Position numbers and translations under genes: made by a program
NCBI GenBank assembly: GCA_964616395.1
Contig: CAZTUT010000052.1
Span: 1 to 18,031 of the forward strand
DNA length: 18,031 nt
Source of the DNA: JALHMQ01 sp964616395
GTDB taxonomy: Bacteria; Pseudomonadota; Gammaproteobacteria; Burkholderiales; Burkholderiaceae_F
Reading direction: 5' to 3'
The notes under the pieces: model-generated
The model's input: the letters and a program-made list of their open reading frames with translations, nothing else
What the model was told of the DNA's origin: nothing
The model's database searches: none
Shown: positions 7,111-13,678 of the stretch, piece after piece
Position numbering within the stretch: position 1 is the stretch's first letter
Layout: every line of letters begins with the position of its first letter

Positions 7111-7491
7111 TCAGGCGCCGCCGAGCCGGTTGAGGATCAGGATCGAGATGATCACGCCGTAGATGGCGATGCCCTCGGCCAGGCCAACGAAGATCAGCAG
7201 CCGACCGAACAACTCCGGCTTTTCGGCGAGTGTGCCCACGGCGGCGGTGCCCAGCTTGGCCACCGCGTAGCCACCGGCCAGCGACGACACGCCGGTGGCC
7301 AGTGCGGCGGCCATCAGCGCCCAGCCCACGGCCTCGGCCGGCAGGCCAGCCGCGGGTGCGGCCGGCGCCGTCTGCGCTGCTGCCGGCAACGCCAGCATCA
7401 GCAGCACGGTGGCTGCACCCGCGACGATGACGGTCAGCGCGACCAGCGCCAGCGCGCCGCGAACGGGTGTTAAAGAAGCGAATCCGCGCAT
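7111..7491 (-). CDS. atpK: A/V-type ATPase proteolipid subunit K (c-ring)
   Basis: Membrane rotor subunit that carries the transported ion. 126 residues: an N-terminal hydrophobic segment (about 14-38) ending LPAAAQ, which looks like a cleavable signal peptide, a Pro/Ala linker, then one two-helix hairpin. Helix 1 is GWALMAAALATGVSSLAGGY, the loop VGTLAEKPELFGR, and helix 2 LLIFVGLAEGIAIYGVIISI with the ion-binding carboxylate Glu106. One hairpin per subunit is the bacterial/Thermus-like form rather than the duplicated four-helix type. Where sodium-pumping NtpK has a glutamine in the GIAQGK region, this protein reads GYAVAK, which favours protons (inference). AAGGAGACC upstream is the best ribosome-binding site in the operon, fitting the need for many copies. 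The start directly abuts the stop of subunit I. Confidence 0.93.
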   Translation of the reverse strand: MRGFASLTPVRGALALVALTVIVAGAATVLLMLALPAAAQTAPAAPAAGLPAEAVGWALMAAALATGVSSLAGGYAVAKLGTAAVGTLAEKPELFGRLLIFVGLAEGIAIYGVIISILILNRLGGA

Positions 7492-9483
7492 TCAGGTCTC
7501 CTTGACGGAAGGCAATTGCAGGGTCGGCGGTTGCAGCGGCCGGAACTCGCGGCCGCCGCCGTCGAAGAAACGGGTGAAGAACTCGAACAGCACGAGGCGG
7601 GTGGTCTGGATCGACACGACCAGACCTTCGACAGCCAGGATCAGCACGTTGCCGAGCAGCAGCACCACGAACTGCGCCAGCGGCGACGACGCAGCCTGTG
7701 CCAGCGCCACCACGGCGGAGGCCAGTCCGGCGTGCGCCAGCGCAAAGGCACCCACGCGCGCGAACGACAGCGTGTTGATCGCCAGTTGCAGCGCGCGCTC
7801 GATCAGTTCGCCCAGGGCTGCCAGCGCGGCCAGTGCCCGCTTCGATCCCGCGTCCGCCGCCTGCGCCTGCGCGACCATCGCCAGCACCGGTGCGGCCGCC
7901 AGCAGCAGCCAGCCGGCCGGGTGCAGGAAAGCAATCGCTGCGCCCACGAAGGCCAGCACGGCGGGCGCCTCGTCGCGCAGCCAGTGGCCGAGGCGCTGCT
8001 GCCAGTACGACTGCAGCAGCGACAGCACCAGGCCGAGCAGCAGCAGCACCGCACCGGCCACCACCGGCACCAGCAGCACCGGCAGCGGGTGCTGCAGCGG
8101 GTGCAGCCAGAGCGCGGGCAGCAGGTCCTCGCGGCAGAACACGCTGCCGAACAGCAGGCCGAAGCCGGCGGCCGCGAGGCCGGCCGGCACGAGCAGCGCC
8201 GCGAGCGGAAAACGGCGCCGCAGCGCCAGCCCGGCCACCGCCAGCACCATGCCCTGGCCAACATCGCCGAACATGTAGCCGAACAGCAGCGGCACCGCGA
8301 GCGCCAGCACGATGCTCGGATCGGCCGCGCGCGCCGCCGGCATGCCGACCAGACGCGGAAACACCTCGAACGGACGGGCCCAGGCCGGATTGCGCAACGT
8401 CATCGGCGGGCGCACGCCGCGCGGCCACGCGGCCGACGGCGGCAGCGCGACCAGCGCGCGCAGCGCGGCGGCATCGACCGCGGCCAGCAGACGATCGCCA
8501 TCGGTGGTCCAGCCGGTCAGGCGCGCCAGCAACGCCGGCGCCTCGCGCTCGCGCGCCAGCGGCCGCGAGTCGATGGCCGCACCGTGCTCCAGGCACCACA
8601 ACGCGCGCGCGACGTCGCCGAGTACCGCGGCGAGCTGGTGCGATTCGGCCAGCGTGGCCAGTTGCGTGCGCAGCGCGGCGGCGCGCTCGCGCGCAACCGC
8701 AAGGTCGGCGCCGATGGTGGCCCGGCTGGCGGCCGCGGTCGGCTGCAACTGCGACGGCCATGCGGCACGTCGCCCGTTGACTTCGAGCACCGCCTGACCC
8801 AGCGCATCGAGCGCGGCCGCAGGCCCCAGCGCCAGCACCAGCGTCGTGCTGTCGTCCAGCGCCACGCTGCGCAGCAGCGCATCGGCGCGCTCCGGCAGCC
8901 GCCCGAGCTGCGCGGTGGGCAGCGCAAACAACGTCGCCTGCACGCCGGCGCGCGCGGCCGGCAGCATCGCGTAGTCGATCGCGGTCTCGCCCAGTTCGCG
9001 CAGCGCGGCATCGGCCAGTTCGAGCTGCGCCGCAGCGGCCTGCGTCTGCTGCAGGTTCGCGATCAGCGGCTCGGCGGACGCGCACCACGCCTCCAGCGCA
9101 GCCAGCGCACCGGCCAGCACGTCCGACGGCGCGCGCCGGTCACGCGCCAGATCGATCTTCGCCGCCGGCCAGTAGGGGCCGTAACGGCGCGCCAGCTCGG
9201 CCACGCGCGTTGCCGCGTGCTGCGGGGCATGCGGACCCACGGTGCTCATCTCGACTTCCACGCAGCCGGCGGCGGCCAGCGCTTCGAGCGCGGCAAACGC
9301 GTCCTCGCGCAACACCAGCAGTTCGAACCACCGCGCCGGGCAGGGGCGCAGCGCGCCGGTCGCGTCCGCAGCCGACCCGGGCGGCTGGCGCGGCTCGGGC
9401 GAGGCGCCGCCCTGCGCGGCACCCGCGACCCGCTCGGCCCACGGCAGCACCGCGTTCACGCTGATCGGCCGCGTAACGGTCAT
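7492..9483 (-). CDS. atpI: A/V-type ATPase subunit I (membrane stator, a-subunit)
   Basis: Stator membrane subunit that forms the ion half-channels against the K ring. 663 residues. The soluble N-terminal half (to about 380) has the first alpha/beta motif RWFELLVLREDAFAALEALA and long coiled coil. The membrane half starts with PSIVLALAVPLLFGYMFGDV (family signature GxMFGDxGxG) and contains several more segments. Near the end, INTLSFARVGAFALAHAGL carries the essential Arg576, and VEGLVVSIQTTRLVLFEFFT carries the partner residues Glu619, Gln626 and Arg629. The signature beta strand begins about 50 residues in; the leader is Pro/Ala/Gly-rich, and its ATG is supported by an ATGA overlap with subunit C. 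All transport residues expected of the family are present. Confidence 0.95.
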   Translation of the reverse strand: MTVTRPISVNAVLPWAERVAGAAQGGASPEPRQPPGSAADATGALRPCPARWFELLVLREDAFAALEALAAAGCVEVEMSTVGPHAPQHAATRVAELARRYGPYWPAAKIDLARDRRAPSDVLAGALAALEAWCASAEPLIANLQQTQAAAAQLELADAALRELGETAIDYAMLPAARAGVQATLFALPTAQLGRLPERADALLRSVALDDSTTLVLALGPAAALDALGQAVLEVNGRRAAWPSQLQPTAAASRATIGADLAVARERAAALRTQLATLAESHQLAAVLGDVARALWCLEHGAAIDSRPLAREREAPALLARLTGWTTDGDRLLAAVDAAALRALVALPPSAAWPRGVRPPMTLRNPAWARPFEVFPRLVGMPAARAADPSIVLALAVPLLFGYMFGDVGQGMVLAVAGLALRRRFPLAALLVPAGLAAAGFGLLFGSVFCREDLLPALWLHPLQHPLPVLLVPVVAGAVLLLLGLVLSLLQSYWQQRLGHWLRDEAPAVLAFVGAAIAFLHPAGWLLLAAAPVLAMVAQAQAADAGSKRALAALAALGELIERALQLAINTLSFARVGAFALAHAGLASAVVALAQAASSPLAQFVVLLLGNVLILAVEGLVVSIQTTRLVLFEFFTRFFDGGGREFRPLQPPTLQLPSVKET

Positions 9484-10292
9484 GCGCAACCCTCCTGCGC
9501 CCACCAGGCCTGTACCGCGCTGCTGCGCAGCTTGCGCAGATCGAGCGCCAGCAGCGCCAGGAAGGCGAACGGCGCCACGCACGGCGCCCGCGCGCCGCTG
9601 CCACGCACGTCAGCGAGCAGATGCGCGGCGATTCGCGAGGCAGCGCTGTCGACCTCCTCGGCCTGCGCCAGCCGGTGCAGTTCGCCGCCCCGCTGCACGG
9701 CCCAGCGGTCGAGCGCGGCAGCGCCGCGGTCGGCTGGCCACAGGTGGCGCCAGCGGTCGACCCAGGCGGCCAGCGGCGCCGGCAGCACCGCACCCGGCGC
9801 TGCGGCCTGCCGGCCTTCCTGCTGCCCGCTGCCGCGCGGCCGGGCATGCGGCTCAACCGGCCAGCGCTCGGTCGCGGCGTGCGACAGATCGTTGTCGCGG
9901 GCCAGCCCGTCCGGCGCGACGCCGCCATGCTGGACGTGGACTTGCATCGGCAGGTCGTGCAGCACCGCGGTCCAACGCAGCGCCGGCTGCCAGACCGGCG
10001 GCGACCAGCGCGCAAGTTCATCGACGCGCTGCCGCCACTGCGCCCTGAACGCTGCTTCGATCGCATCGAGCGTGTCGGTGGCGGCCACGCCGCTCACGTA
10101 CGGCGCACACGCCGCACTGCGGGCGACCGCAATCCAGGCCCCGAGCCCGCGCGCTGCCTGCAGCCGTTGCCACGCGGCCACCGTGGGCCGCCATGCCAGC
10201 CGCGCGCCGATGCGTGCGCGCGCGTACTCGAAGCCTTCCTCTGCCAGCGACAGGCGGCCCGACTCGATAACCGTGGCGGCAGTCATGTTCAT
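9480..10292 (-). CDS. atpC: A/V-type ATPase subunit C-like protein (V0D/AC39 family)
   Basis: Subunit C is the cone-shaped adaptor that sits on the proteolipid ring and receives the D/F shaft. This 270-residue product is shorter than most (320-380). The N-terminus fits: a tyrosine-arginine start, GFEYARARIGARLAWRPTVA, followed by helices such as AAWQRLQAARGLGAWIAVAR and IEAAFRAQWRQRVDELARW. It is Trp-rich and helical throughout, with a charged or proline-rich loop (about 150-175, RPRGSGQQEGRQAAAPG). The two ATGs are at 10292 and 10286; the second has GAAG at better spacing. Family membership is moderately supported by sequence and strongly by position between the stator gene and subunit I. 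The order H-C-I-K differs from the usual H-I-K-E-C-F. Confidence 0.72.
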   Translation of the reverse strand: MNMTAATVIESGRLSLAEEGFEYARARIGARLAWRPTVAAWQRLQAARGLGAWIAVARSAACAPYVSGVAATDTLDAIEAAFRAQWRQRVDELARWSPPVWQPALRWTAVLHDLPMQVHVQHGGVAPDGLARDNDLSHAATERWPVEPHARPRGSGQQEGRQAAAPGAVLPAPLAAWVDRWRHLWPADRGAAALDRWAVQRGGELHRLAQAEEVDSAASRIAAHLLADVRGSGARAPCVAPFAFLALLALDLRKLRSSAVQAWWAQEGCA

Positions 10293-10295
10293 TCT

Positions 10296-10670
10296 TCAGT
10301 CGAGGCCCAGTGCCAGCGCGCGTGCGAGCGCGTCGACATGCGCCAGCTGCGCACCATCCAGTCCGGCGGCTGCAGGCGCGGCATCGAGCGCCGCCAACGC
10401 GGCGCTCGACTGCGCCAGCTCGCGCTCGATCCGGCGCGCGATCGCGTCATGCACACGGGCGCTGCGCCGGGCCGCGCGTTCTGCGATCCGGCGCGCGGCC
10501 TCGCGCGCGGCCACGTGCTCGGCCTCGGCGTCGCGCGCTGCCGCCTCAATGGCCAGGCGTGCCGCCTGCTCGGCCTGCAGCACGGTGGCGATCGCCTGCT
10601 CGACGCGCGCAGCGTCCGCCGCCGGGCCCGTGGGCGTGTCCCTGCCAGGAATGGATTGCGAGACCGACAT
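10296..10670 (-). CDS. A/V-type ATPase stator coiled-coil subunit (G/H-like)
   Basis: First gene of the ATPase operon. The 124-residue product is nearly all helix: a short N-terminal segment with Pro and Thr, then an Ala/Arg/Glu-rich stretch from about residue 24 to 95 (QAIATVLQAEQAARLAIEAA... ARDAEAEHVAAREAARRIAE) with heptad-like spacing, then a short C-terminal helix. This is the expected shape of the peripheral-stalk partner of subunit E (subunit G in Thermus, H in archaea), and its place at the head of the operon matches those operons. Low complexity means sequence alone cannot prove it. The ATG at 10670 was chosen because the coiled coil follows; an in-frame ATG at 10754 exists, but neither has a clear ribosome-binding site. 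It diverges from the WYL regulator. Confidence 0.66.
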   Translation of the reverse strand: MSVSQSIPGRDTPTGPAADAARVEQAIATVLQAEQAARLAIEAAARDAEAEHVAAREAARRIAERAARRSARVHDAIARRIERELAQSSAALAALDAAPAAAGLDGAQLAHVDALARALALGLD

Positions 10671-10921
10671 CGTTGGCGGCGCCAGGCTCGCCCCGAAGGG
10701 AGCGTGACTGCCGGCGGCTGAAGACACTGTCGACCCGACACGCGGTGCATGCATTGATGACAGTCAAGGCTTCACCGCTGCGCTGCGTGCGCGGCGGCAA
10801 GGTACCGACCGATCCGCGCGTTACCACTGCTGCGCCGCCAGCAGGCCCACGTGTGCGAAGCGTGCGCGAGTTGCCCGAGTTGCCTCGGCACAATGCAAGC
10901 CTGTCAACACGCCGTCCTGCA
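10671..10921. promoter_or_regulatory. Divergent intergenic region between ATPase operon and WYL regulator
   Basis: This 251-base region must hold promoters for both directions, unless the operon start lies further upstream in-frame. Visible structures are a TTGA-TGACAG-TCAA dyad (10754-10767), whose right half gives TTGACT on the minus strand as a possible -35 without a good -10, and a tandem repeat GAGTTGCC-C-GAGTTGCC (10868-10884), 38 bases before the regulator. No canonical sigma-70 promoter was found. Confidence 0.4.
10868..10884 (+). repeat. Tandem GAGTTGCC direct repeat upstream of the WYL regulator
   Basis: Two exact 8-base copies of GAGTTGCC one base apart (9-base period), ending 37 bases before the regulator start. 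It could be an operator for the WYL protein. With only two copies in high-GC DNA it could also be chance. Confidence 0.3.
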
Positions 10922-11917
10922 ATGAACCAGACCGAGCGCTACTACCGCATCGACCAGTTGATCCAGGAGACCGGCTGCATCTCGTTCAAGGCGCTGATGC
11001 AGCGGCTCGAAATCTCGCGCGCCACGCTCAAGCGCGACCTGCAGCACATGCGCGACCGGCTCAATGCGCCGATCGTGCACGACCGAGATGCCGGCGGTTA
11101 TCGCTACGACAAGGCCGGCGCCGGCCCGCGCTTTCAATTGCCTGGGCTGTGGTTCAGCGCCGACGAGGCACTGGCGCTGATGACCATGCACCACATGCTC
11201 GAAGGGCTCGACGCCGGCGGCCTGCTTGGCCCGCATATCCGGCCGCTGATGGAGCGGCTGGGCAAGGCGCTCGGCAGCGACGAGGCGCCGGCGCGCGAAG
11301 TACTGCGGCGCGTTCGCCTGCAGCCGGCGCAGCAGCGGCGCATCGAGCTGCGCTGGTTCCAGCTTGCCGGTAAGGCGCTGATGACGCGGCGGCGCCTGAA
11401 GCTGCGCTACTTCGCGCGCCATCGCGCCGAGCGCAGCGAGCGCGAAGTCTCACCGCTGCGGCTGGTGCACTACCGCGGCAACTGGTATCTGGACGCCTGG
11501 TGCCATCAGTCGGAGGGCGTGCGCATGTTCTCGATCGATGCGATCGAGCACGCCGAGCTGCTCGACACCCGCGCGCGCGACGTGGCGGTGCGCCAGATCG
11601 ACGAGCAGACCGCGGGCGGCTACGGCATCTATCGCGGCAGCGAACTGAAGTGGGCCGAACTCGCGTTCAGCGCCGAGGCCGCGCGCTGGGTGCGCCACGA
11701 GCAGTGGCACCCGCGCCAGCGCGGCGAAGACCTGCCCGACGGACGCTACCGCCTGACGCTGCCCTACGCCGCGCCGCAGGAACTGGAGATGGACATCCTG
11801 CGGCATGGCGAAAACGTGGAGGTGCTGGCACCGGCGGATCTGCGGCGGCATATCGGGGCGCGGCTGCGGAAGGCCGCGGCCGCATATCGGCGCCCGCAAC
11901 AGTCCGGAGCACACTGA
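10922..11917 (+). CDS. WYL-domain (YafY-type) transcriptional regulator
   Basis: A DNA-binding regulator of 331 residues with the standard two-part build. Residues 1-65 form a winged helix (RYYRIDQLIQETGCISFKAL, then LEISRATLKRDLQHMRDRL). Residues about 150-225 are the WYL ligand-sensing domain, which contains a literal Trp-Tyr-Leu (188-190) in YRGNWYLDAWCHQS and RMFSIDAIEHAELLD after it. A C-terminal WCX-like extension (LAFSAEAARWVRHEQWHPRQ, EMDILRHGENVEVLAPADLR) completes the family pattern. WYL domains sense nucleotides, nucleic acids or other ligands. The gene diverges from the ATPase operon, so it is a candidate controller of that operon and of itself. The start at 10922 was picked because the helix-turn-helix begins within a few residues; longer in-frame starts would add unrelated residues. 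Confidence 0.9.
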   Translation: MNQTERYYRIDQLIQETGCISFKALMQRLEISRATLKRDLQHMRDRLNAPIVHDRDAGGYRYDKAGAGPRFQLPGLWFSADEALALMTMHHMLEGLDAGGLLGPHIRPLMERLGKALGSDEAPAREVLRRVRLQPAQQRRIELRWFQLAGKALMTRRRLKLRYFARHRAERSEREVSPLRLVHYRGNWYLDAWCHQSEGVRMFSIDAIEHAELLDTRARDVAVRQIDEQTAGGYGIYRGSELKWAELAFSAEAARWVRHEQWHPRQRGEDLPDGRYRLTLPYAAPQELEMDILRHGENVEVLAPADLRRHIGARLRKAAAAYRRPQQSGAH

Positions 11918-11978
11918 CGCCAACCGATTCGGCAAGCGGGCATCGCTCTGCTCACTGACCGTTCGACTGGAGGAGCGT

Positions 11979-13121
11979 TCAACCGCCGCCCACCACCCCA
12001 AGCGTCTCCGCCAGCACCGGCGCCATCAGTGCAGCGCCGGAGCGCTGCTCGGCGTCGGCCTTGCGGGCGCGGATCGCATTGACCATCTCCAACGCGCTCT
12101 CGGTACACGGCGGCAGGTCGACGGTGGTGGTGGAGATCGGGGTCACGCGGCTGCCCCAGCGCAGCAGGTGCGCGCACAGCGTGAGGCCAGCGCCGAAGGC
12201 GGGCATCAGCAGCAGGCTGCCGGGCGCAACACGGCCCTCTTCCAGCGCTTCGACCAGCGCCACCGGCACGGTGGCGGCGCTCATGTTGCCGTAGCGCTGT
12301 ACGGTGAGCATCACCTTGTCCATCGGAATGCCGGCGCGCTTGACCACCGCCTCGATGATGCGCAGATTGGCCTGGTGCGGCACCACGAGGTCCACCTGAT
12401 CGGGCGTGACGCCGCACTTCTTCATCACCTCGGCGGCGGCATCGCCCATGCCATGCACGGCGCGGCGGAAGATCTCCTGGCCGTCGAAGTCCCATTGCGT
12501 ATCGCCGAGCGTCAGGCCGCGGTTGGCGTAGGTGCAGCCCATGCCGCGCACGCGCAGCGTCTGGCGCGCATCGGCGTAGCAGCCGAGCTTCTCGCCGAGC
12601 AGGCCGTGCGGCTCGTCGGTGGCCTGCAAGACCACGGCAGCACAGCCGTCGCCGAACAGCACGGCCACGCCGCGGTTGTTCCAGTCCATATAGGGCGAGA
12701 TCAGTTCCACGCCGATGACCACCGCGTTGCGCACGGCGCCGCAGCGGATCATCGCGGCCGCGCTCGACAGCCCGTAGAGAAAGCTGGTGCAGGCGGTGTT
12801 GACGTCCATCGCGCCGGCGCGATGCGCGCCGAGCCGAACCTGCACGCCGGAGGCGGAGTTGGGCACCTGCTCGTCGTTGCTGCAACTGCCGTAGACGATC
12901 AGGTCCACGTCATCGGGCGCCAGCCCGGCGCAGGCGAGCGCGCGGGCGGCGGCCACGGTGGCCATCTCGATGGCTGGCACGTGCGAGATGCGGCGCTCGC
13001 GCATGCCGGTGCGGCTGACGATCCACTGATCGTCGGTCTCCAGGAAGGTGGAGAGGTCGGCGTTACTCAGGACCGACGGCGGCATGCACTTGCCCCAGCC
13101 GGTGATGGTGGCGTTGGTCAT
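11979..13121 (-). CDS. fabH: 3-oxoacyl-ACP synthase III (FabH-like ketosynthase)
   Basis: Thiolase-fold condensing enzyme; FabH proteins condense acetyl-CoA (or another acyl-CoA) with malonyl-ACP to begin fatty acid synthesis. The catalytic triad is present: Cys111 in DVNTACTSFLYGLSSAAAMI, His249 in VVPHQANLRIIEA, and Asn279 in VQRYGNMSAATVPVALVEAL. The C-terminal glycine loop (FGAGLTLCAHLLRWG) is also intact. At 380 residues it is about 55 longer than E. coli FabH; the extra tail (from about 325) is typical of a Burkholderiales subgroup. No other fatty acid genes (plsX, fabD, fabG, acpP) are adjacent, so it may be a second FabH with a special substrate rather than the housekeeping one. GGGAG lies at fair spacing before the start. 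It is convergent with the WYL gene, 61 bases away. Confidence 0.87.
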   Translation of the reverse strand: MTNATITGWGKCMPPSVLSNADLSTFLETDDQWIVSRTGMRERRISHVPAIEMATVAAARALACAGLAPDDVDLIVYGSCSNDEQVPNSASGVQVRLGAHRAGAMDVNTACTSFLYGLSSAAAMIRCGAVRNAVVIGVELISPYMDWNNRGVAVLFGDGCAAVVLQATDEPHGLLGEKLGCYADARQTLRVRGMGCTYANRGLTLGDTQWDFDGQEIFRRAVHGMGDAAAEVMKKCGVTPDQVDLVVPHQANLRIIEAVVKRAGIPMDKVMLTVQRYGNMSAATVPVALVEALEEGRVAPGSLLLMPAFGAGLTLCAHLLRWGSRVTPISTTTVDLPPCTESALEMVNAIRARKADAEQRSGAALMAPVLAETLGVVGGG

Positions 13122-13266
13122 CGGTTCGCTCCCGGGTTATCGGGCCGCTTCTGCGGCGGCGGAGGAGATTGTGGACCACACGGATGCCCGTGGCACGCGG
13201 GCGGGCCCACGATCTTGCGCGGCCATGGCGCAGGACAAGCGCTGCGCGGGCGTTGCTGTGACCCCG

Positions 13267-13297
13267 AAAAGAAAAAAGGCGCACCGAAGTGCGCCTT
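13267..13297 (-). terminator. Minus-strand intrinsic terminator (distal of two)
   Basis: On the minus strand AAGGCGCAC-TTCG-GTGCGCCTT forms a perfect 9-base-pair stem with the very stable UUCG tetraloop, followed by T6-C-T4. This is a textbook intrinsic terminator. It lies 146 bases upstream of the fabH-like start, and no minus-strand protein gene precedes it before lptG's end about 1.5 kb away. Confidence 0.85.
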
Positions 13298-13298
13298 G

Positions 13299-13322
13299 AA
13301 AAAAAGGGCAGTCAGACTGCCC
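13299..13322 (-). terminator. Minus-strand intrinsic terminator (proximal of two)
   Basis: On the minus strand GGGCAG-TCTGA-CTGCCC (6-base-pair stem) is followed by T7 (13305-13299). It comes first in the direction of minus-strand transcription, with the second terminator immediately after. Two strong terminators in tandem imply a real transcript that must be stopped. Confidence 0.8.
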
Positions 13323-13372
13323 CTCCTCCTCCAAACCCCTGGCCGACGCGTTGCTTCGCGCGACGACCCGAC
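13299..13372 (-). ncRNA. Candidate small RNA ending at the tandem terminators
   Basis: Minus-strand transcript predicted from a promoter-like pair (13379-13408) to the first T tract, about 74 nucleotides, or about 105 to the second. It would hold a 5' stem-loop (CGCG with CGCG, inside the outer GTCGG / CGGCC region), an unpaired stretch containing GGAGGAGGAGG (complement of 13322-13332), then a hairpin and U7 tail. That layout resembles an Hfq-type regulatory RNA, with the purine-rich patch as a possible seed. No start codon follows the purine patch, so a short protein is unlikely. An alternative is a leader attenuator for the fabH-like gene, whose start lies 178 bases further on. The promoter is a guess; the terminators are solid. 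Confidence 0.45.
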
Positions 13373-13378
13373 CGGCCT

Positions 13379-13408
13379 ACTGTAACTTGGGGAATCCCCC
13401 GATGTAAA
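13379..13408 (-). promoter_or_regulatory. Possible minus-strand promoter for the candidate RNA
   Basis: TTTACA (13408-13403) and TACAGT (13384-13379) are spaced 18 bases apart, 5 of 6 and 4 of 6 matches to sigma-70 hexamers. Between them is an 11-base near-palindrome, GGGGATTCCCC, which could be a regulator site. In such GC-rich DNA this AT content is notable, but the -10 is weak. Confidence 0.35.
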
Positions 13409-13434
13409 CGGGTCTTTGTGTCCAGCACAGCGCA

Positions 13435-13464
13435 TTGACAAGGCAGCGTGGCCGCTGCTGTAAT
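13435..13464 (+). promoter_or_regulatory. Sigma-70 promoter of the alx riboswitch transcript
   Basis: TTGACA (13435-13440, perfect -35) and TGTAAT (13459-13464, 5 of 6) are 18 bases apart. A start about 7 bases later (near 13471) coincides with the beginning of the riboswitch P1 stem. This is the best promoter in the window. Confidence 0.75.
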
Positions 13465-13472
13465 CGCGCCTC

Positions 13473-13615
13473 CTCAACGGGGGAGTAGCCGGAGCGCAAC
13501 GCTCCACTGCTGCGTCGTCAATACGAAAGGCAGACCGCATGGCGCTGGGTCGGTCATTCCGGCGTAGCGGTCCGCGCTCTGCAACGCGCAGACGCGGATA
13601 GGCAAGACCCGATGG
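13473..13615 (+). promoter_or_regulatory. yybP-ykoY-type (manganese) riboswitch upstream of alx
   Basis: The 5' leader of the alx/TerC gene has the landmarks of this class: GGGGAGTAGCC (13480-13490) at the start, a small hairpin GGAGCG-CAA-CGCTCC, GTCGTCAATACG, and GGCAAGACCC (13601-13610) at the end. The flanks TCAACGGG and CCCGATGG pair as P1 with one mismatch. The class binds Mn2+ and commonly regulates alx, mntP and other manganese or TerC-family genes; E. coli alx carries one. Downstream, CTCCCC (13625-13630) can pair with GGGGAG of the aptamer. GCTGCC/GGCAGC plus CCTC (13637-13640) can pair near the GAGG ribosome-binding site. Translational control is therefore the likely mode (inference). 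I see no T tract for a terminator switch. Confidence 0.86.
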
Positions 13616-13678
13616 GAAACGCATCTCCCCACGTTCCCTCCGCTGCCGCGCCGGGCAGCACTCAAGTCGAGGTTTCAC

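Noticed and set aside
7111..7491. F-type ATP synthase subunit c
   Set aside because: The loop LAEKPELFGR and context among A, B, D, E and I subunits fit the A/V-type proteolipid.
7516..10707. Very long plus-strand open frame (about 1060 codons) opposite ATPase subunits I and C
   Set aside because: Low-complexity Arg/Gln/His/Gly composition and complete overlap with well-recognised minus-strand genes; a GC-rich antisense shadow, as are the similar long frames at 2678-4762 and 5131-6450.
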